Shown here in pieces: positions 59,989-64,000 of a stretch of 64,000 nucleotides of DNA. Position numbers and translations under genes: made by a program. Location of the stretch: assembly GCF_003285015.1 (NCBI RefSeq), contig NZ_QMFB01000022.1, forward strand, positions 83,178 through 147,177. The letters are read 5' to 3'. The stretch's first letter is position 1, and each line of letters opens with the position of its first letter. The DNA comes from Paenibacillus contaminans. GTDB lineage: Bacteria > Bacillota > Bacilli > Paenibacillales > NBRC-103111. The notes beneath the pieces are model-generated. The model worked only from the letters and a program-made list of their open reading frames with translations, had not been told where the DNA came from and made no database searches.

Positions 59989-61791
59989 ATGCTTTCTTTC
60001 ACAAAGCTGCAAACCAAGATGCTTGTCTCCTTTCTGACTCTTGTCCTGATACCCGTCATCGCGATCGGCACCTTCTCTTATTTGATTGCGACGCGGTTTC
60101 TGGAGAAGCAGACGACGCAAAATCAAGCGCAAACCGTGCGGCTGACAGCCGGCAATATTAAAGGCATGCTCGACGATGCGACCGACCTGTCCTCTTATAT
60201 CGTGCAGAATGAAACGATCCAAACGCTGCTCAGCCAGCCTTCTCCTTCCGGGGGCGCCGACCCGCAAAAGACGATTTATAATGTTTTGAACAATTTGAAG
60301 CAGGCCAAAACGTATATTTCCTTCCTCATCATGTATGGGGAGAACGATTTGCTGTTCCGCGACTTTTCGCAATACTACCGGCAGGTCGTGCCTTACGGGG
60401 AGTTCAAGGAATCCCCGCTTTACGTCGCCACGGCTGCGCGCAGCGGCGAGCCGCACTGGGATTATTCGGGGGCTCCGCTGTTTATTTTCGGCCAAAATTA
60501 CGACGACATCATTCTGAACAGGCAGATCGTCAGCATGTACGATACGGACAAAAAACTCGGCATGTTCTTCCTCGGCGTAAAGCGGGATGCGATGAAAAGC
60601 CTCATACAGGACGTGCAGATCAACCAGACGACGAATTTGCTGTTGTTCGACGACAATTACCATCTGATCGCCAGCAAATTCGACGATATCGCCGTGAGCA
60701 ACCGGCTGAAGGACAATGTCGGTGAAATTAAACGGCTGCAGCGGACGGACGAAACGTTCGAGTACGCGATCGGCAAAAAAACGTATTTAGCCGCCAGCAG
60801 CTTCATCGAGCCGTACGGTTGGACCGTCGTCAGCCTGACGCCGATGGAAGACATCCGCAGACAGCACGGCATCATGCTTGGTATGACCGTCGCGTTGTCG
60901 CTATCGCTTATTCTTATAGCGGTTGCGCTTTCCGTCGTGCTCTCGCGGGGGATCACGTCCCCGATCAAGCGGCTGCTCAAGTCGATGAACAGCTTCAAGC
61001 TCGGACAGCCGCACCCCGAGCTGGCCGTCCGATCGCGGGACGAAATCGGGCATCTGACGCAAAAGTACAACGAAATGGTGCATGATTTGAACGACCTGAT
61101 CGAGAAGGTGTACATCAGCCAGACGAATCAGCGCATGATCGAGCTGCGGACGCTGCAGGCGCAAATCGAGCCGCATTTTTTGTACAACACGCTCGATTAC
61201 ATTTTTTTCAACGCCAAAATCAACGGGGACGACCGAACCGCGCAAGTGGTTCATTCCCTCAGCGAGTTGTTTCGGCTCTCGCTCAACAAGGGCGAGGACT
61301 TCTACAAGCTGGAGAACGAGATCAAGCAGATCCAGGCATATGTCAACATCCAGCATGCGCGGTTTCCGAACCGGTTCGTTCCCCTATTCGATATCGACCC
61401 TGCGATCGGCGGTTACTACACGATGAAGCTGCTGCTCCAGCCTGTCGTCGAAAATGCGATTTTACACGCTTTCGAGCCTTCGGCATACCGGCAAGGGCTC
61501 TTGTCGATCAGAGGCCATATTGCGGACGATGCGATCGTATGGACCGTGCAGGATAACGGCTGCGGCATGAGCGCGGAGCAGGTGGAGCTGCTGCTGCACA
61601 TTCCTGCGCGCAGCAAGGGAGGATACGGGCTGCGCAATGTGAACGAGCGGCTGCAGATGATGTTCGGTCCCGCTTTCGCCCTGCAAATCGCCAGCAGCCC
61701 CGGCGCCGGGACGATCGTGACCGTACGCATCCCGATCATCGAAGACGAAGAGCAATGGAGGCGCCTCTATGAAAATCATGGCCATCGATGA
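59989..61791 (+). CDS. YesM-type sensor histidine kinase
   Basis: 600 aa from an ATG with AAGGAG upstream; upstream in-frame sequence is intergenic. Membrane segments at about 14-36 and 293-315, extracellular Cache-like sensor between them, HAMP, then His_kinase with QIEPHFLYNTLDYI (phospho-His) and HATPase LLLQPVVENAILHAF. Overlaps the response regulator gene by 23 bp. Presumed sugar sensor for the divergent importer. Confidence 0.95.
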   Translation: MLSFTKLQTKMLVSFLTLVLIPVIAIGTFSYLIATRFLEKQTTQNQAQTVRLTAGNIKGMLDDATDLSSYIVQNETIQTLLSQPSPSGGADPQKTIYNVLNNLKQAKTYISFLIMYGENDLLFRDFSQYYRQVVPYGEFKESPLYVATAARSGEPHWDYSGAPLFIFGQNYDDIILNRQIVSMYDTDKKLGMFFLGVKRDAMKSLIQDVQINQTTNLLLFDDNYHLIASKFDDIAVSNRLKDNVGEIKRLQRTDETFEYAIGKKTYLAASSFIEPYGWTVVSLTPMEDIRRQHGIMLGMTVALSLSLILIAVALSVVLSRGITSPIKRLLKSMNSFKLGQPHPELAVRSRDEIGHLTQKYNEMVHDLNDLIEKVYISQTNQRMIELRTLQAQIEPHFLYNTLDYIFFNAKINGDDRTAQVVHSLSELFRLSLNKGEDFYKLENEIKQIQAYVNIQHARFPNRFVPLFDIDPAIGGYYTMKLLLQPVVENAILHAFEPSAYRQGLLSIRGHIADDAIVWTVQDNGCGMSAEQVELLLHIPARSKGGYGLRNVNERLQMMFGPAFALQIASSPGAGTIVTVRIPIIEDEEQWRRLYENHGHR

Positions 61792-63382
61792 CGAAATTAT
61801 CGTGACAACAGGGCTCCGCGTTTTGCTTCCATGGGAGGAATACGGCTTCGAATGGCTGCCGCCGGCGGAGAACGGCGCCCAGGCGCTGGAACAGATGAAG
61901 CTGGCCCGGCCGGACGTCATTCTCGTCGATTGCCGAATGCCCGTAATGGGAGGCCTCGAGCTGCTGACGGAAATCCATAAGAGGCAATGGCCGATCAAAT
62001 CGGTCATTTTGAGCGGGCATGATGAATTCGACTATGCCCGGCAGGCGCTTCAGTTGGGCGCCTCCGATTATTTGCTGAAGCCCCCGGATACGGACAAGCT
62101 GCGCACCGTGATGATGAAGCTGAAGGCGGAGTGGGAGCAGGAAAACCGGCATAATCGGCAGCAGAAGGAAAATTTGCCGGTGCTTCGCGAACGGTTCGTC
62201 AGAAGCTTGCTTGAGGGCGCCAAGGTCAGCGAGCCGCTGTTCGCGGAAAAAACGTCCTCCCTCGGCGTACCGCTTAGTCTTCAGCCGTTCCGGGTCATTT
62301 TGCTGCAGATCGGGCAGGATCCGGAAGCGCCGCGCCTTTATCCATACGATGGCGAACAGCTGATGAAATTCGCGATCGAAAATATTATCGACGAAACGTT
62401 AAGGCATTGGGAGCAAAAGTGTATGATCTGGGATCAGCCGGACCGCGTTGCCGTCATCGCGCAAATCCCGGGTTCGATCGATGCCTTGCGCGGAGATTTG
62501 CTGCAAACGGCGGCCAACATCAGGCAAACCTTGCGGTACATCGTCACCGCCGGGGTGGGGGCGGCCTGCGAACGGCTGGCGAAGGACGGCAAAGCGGCCT
62601 ACGACCAAGCGAAAACGGCGCTGGAGTACCAGTATTACACCGGACCCGGCGAGGTTATTTTTATCGAGGAGATTGATTGGGAAACGTCGGCCAAGACGGC
62701 GCAGGGCCAATCGGCCGGACGGGCTCCGGACGAGCTTTACGCTTCGGCTGCGCACGAACGGCTGTGCATGGCGCTGAAGATCGGGAACGACTTGGAGCTG
62801 GAAGCGTGGCTGCAGTCGTTTTTCGCCGGCTTTCACGAACGCGAGATGCCCGTCCAGTTGACCAAGACGGAAAGCCTGCAAGCCATGATGTCGGCCGCCA
62901 ATGTCATCGCGGAGCTGCATCCGAAGCTTCAGCCGGGCCAGCTGCTCACCTCCGCGCACATCCAGTCGGTTTTTACGGCCGCAACTCTCGAGACTTTGCA
63001 CGGCATATGCGGCTCCTTTCTCCGCGAGCTGCTGAAGCTCACCGTGGACATGCGCAAATCGGGCAAGCATCACGTTATCGAGGCGGCGAAGGCGATACTG
63101 GATACCCGGTATGACAGCAACCTCTCCTTGGAAAGCGTCGCCAGAGAGGTTTACGTGTCGCCGGTGTACCTCAGCTTTCTGTTCAAACAGGTGGAGGGCG
63201 TGAACGTCACCGACTACGTCACGCATGTCCGCATCGAGAAAGCGAAGCAGCTGCTGCTCGCCACCAATCTCAAAACCTATGAGATCGCCAGCCGGATCGG
63301 TTATCAGGACGAAAAATATTTTAGCCGGCTTTTCAAGAAAAAAGTCGGTCTCACCCCCTCCGTGTTTCGCCAGCAGGGGTAG
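61769..63382 (+). CDS. YesN-type response regulator with AraC domain
   Basis: 537 aa: receiver with phospho-acceptor in VILVDCRMPVMGG, switch SVILSGHDEF and Lys YLLKPPD; a long middle region; C-terminal AraC domain (SLESVAREVYVSPVYLSFLF; TYEIASRIGYQDEKYFSRLF). GGAGG precedes the ATG. Partner of the kinase; its likely target is the divergent SBP-permease operon. Confidence 0.95.
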   Translation: MKIMAIDDEIIVTTGLRVLLPWEEYGFEWLPPAENGAQALEQMKLARPDVILVDCRMPVMGGLELLTEIHKRQWPIKSVILSGHDEFDYARQALQLGASDYLLKPPDTDKLRTVMMKLKAEWEQENRHNRQQKENLPVLRERFVRSLLEGAKVSEPLFAEKTSSLGVPLSLQPFRVILLQIGQDPEAPRLYPYDGEQLMKFAIENIIDETLRHWEQKCMIWDQPDRVAVIAQIPGSIDALRGDLLQTAANIRQTLRYIVTAGVGAACERLAKDGKAAYDQAKTALEYQYYTGPGEVIFIEEIDWETSAKTAQGQSAGRAPDELYASAAHERLCMALKIGNDLELEAWLQSFFAGFHEREMPVQLTKTESLQAMMSAANVIAELHPKLQPGQLLTSAHIQSVFTAATLETLHGICGSFLRELLKLTVDMRKSGKHHVIEAAKAILDTRYDSNLSLESVAREVYVSPVYLSFLFKQVEGVNVTDYVTHVRIEKAKQLLLATNLKTYEIASRIGYQDEKYFSRLFKKKVGLTPSVFRQQG

Positions 63383-63517
63383 TAGGTCAGCCGGACACCG
63401 CCTTGTCATGGAACCAGTAAATTCTCAACCGCTATTTCTGCCGGATCAGTTTCATACCTGGATTAACACCGCTAAGGGACGGTTCCCAAAGGCCTCTCAT
63501 TACACGGTCGTGTAACT

Positions 63518-63695
63518 GGAAAAACTACATCTATTTCCCTGTAATCACGGCTTTTGATGCAAATAGATGGAAAATATGCAGGTAATCTTATTCGATTCGG
63601 CCATTATTGAAGAAAACTAAAAAGTTAACTGTAGTTTTTCCATGTAAATGCTATTTTTTCAGCTTTTAAGCTAAATTAACTGTAGTTTTTCCATT
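63518..63695. repeat. Short repeats with TAACTGTAGTTTTTCCAT
   Basis: (G/A)TTAACTGTAGTTTTTCCAT occurs at 63624-63643 and 63675-63694; an inverted GGAAAAACTACA at 63518-63529. No gene-like frame was found in 63383-63780 or 63861-64000. Confidence 0.55.
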
Positions 63696-63780
63696 AAGAC
63701 CAAGGCATCCGCATGAACGGGGTTGTCCTGAAAGTCATTCTCTTATTTTCATGCTCTGCTTAAAGAGCTAATGAGTCAAG

Positions 63781-63860
63781 GATAGACGGCTTCGCCGTCC
63801 TGAACGCTTTCGAAGAAAGCGATTTCGTTAGCATAAGCTCGGACGCGCGCGTTTACCGTT
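63781..63860 (+). repeat. Dispersed structured repeat, copy 3
   Basis: Matches 81-160 in the same orientation: CTTCGCCGTCCT, AACGCTTTCGAAGAAAGCG, AGCATAAGCT and CGCGTTTACCG. A change to TAGACG still pairs with CGTTTA through G-U, as expected for a folded element. Confidence 0.65.
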
Positions 63861-64000
63861 GAAATATAAGCACTTGGTAGGTGAAACATATAAATTCTTA
63901 TATTTGAACAAATAAGCTTCCAACGCCACTTTCGCAGGAGGCCACTGACAAACTAATGATTTTTCAGTGAGTTCCAGTAGCGGGTACAAAAAATGCGACA

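Overview
The window looks like chromosome of a moderately GC-rich Paenibacillaceae member (Paenibacillus or Cohnella type). This rests on strong AGGAGG-like ribosome binding sites, TTG and GTG starts, Rho-independent terminators, and many LplA/LplB/LplC-type sugar ABC systems paired with membrane-bound AraC regulators. The species call is inference. No rRNA, tRNA or CRISPR array was seen.

Layout. (1) 1-3260: a partial gene, intergenic repeats, cutC, a TetR regulator with a palindromic operator candidate, and a membrane protein. (2) 3486-7329: a compact leftward peptide (RiPP-like) cassette. It has a 42-aa Gly-rich precursor ending in Ser, an HPr-kinase-like protein, a PqqD-like recognition protein, an S24/S26 (SipW-like) peptidase and an ABC exporter. 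It is driven by a near-consensus promoter with a palindrome in its spacer. No lasso cyclase or transglutaminase-like protease is present, so the product class is open. (3) 7728-14387: pepA, then a rightward envelope operon of a SAM methyltransferase, a PAP2 phosphatase, a DedA protein, a VanRS-like two-component system and S-adenosylhomocysteinase. (4) 14519-19345: a YbjN-type protein, a 669-aa protein with an injection-system-effector-like LQ..YGNQA motif, small housekeeping genes and a DUF3221-type lipoprotein. (5) 19573-20300: tandem and inverted repeats and a truncated HxlR regulator.

(6) 20349-40483: a polysaccharide-use locus. Two giant secreted paralogous glycoside hydrolases (about 1930 and 1839 aa) sit downstream of a CcpA cre site, an alpha/alpha-toroid-like enzyme, an SBP, two permeases and a Cache-AraC sensor. 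(7) 40560-42660: a decayed IS200/IS605 patch with a frameshifted tnpB plus tnpA and second tnpB remnants. (8) 42680-55246: a deacetylase, a GH88/105 hydrolase and an AraC regulator; then a second sensor/permease/SBP set ending in a BNR sialidase-like protein; then NanA/DapA-type and RraA-type aldolases. (9) 55619-63382: an AraC regulator, a third sugar ABC system, and a divergent YesM/YesN two-component pair. None of the three sugar importers has its own ATPase, so they presumably share an MsmX-type subunit encoded elsewhere.

Three copies of a roughly 250-bp (one 162-bp) TA-target MITE are scattered through regions 6-8; one sits exactly in the stop codon of an AraC gene. Several other dispersed repeat families occupy intergenic space.
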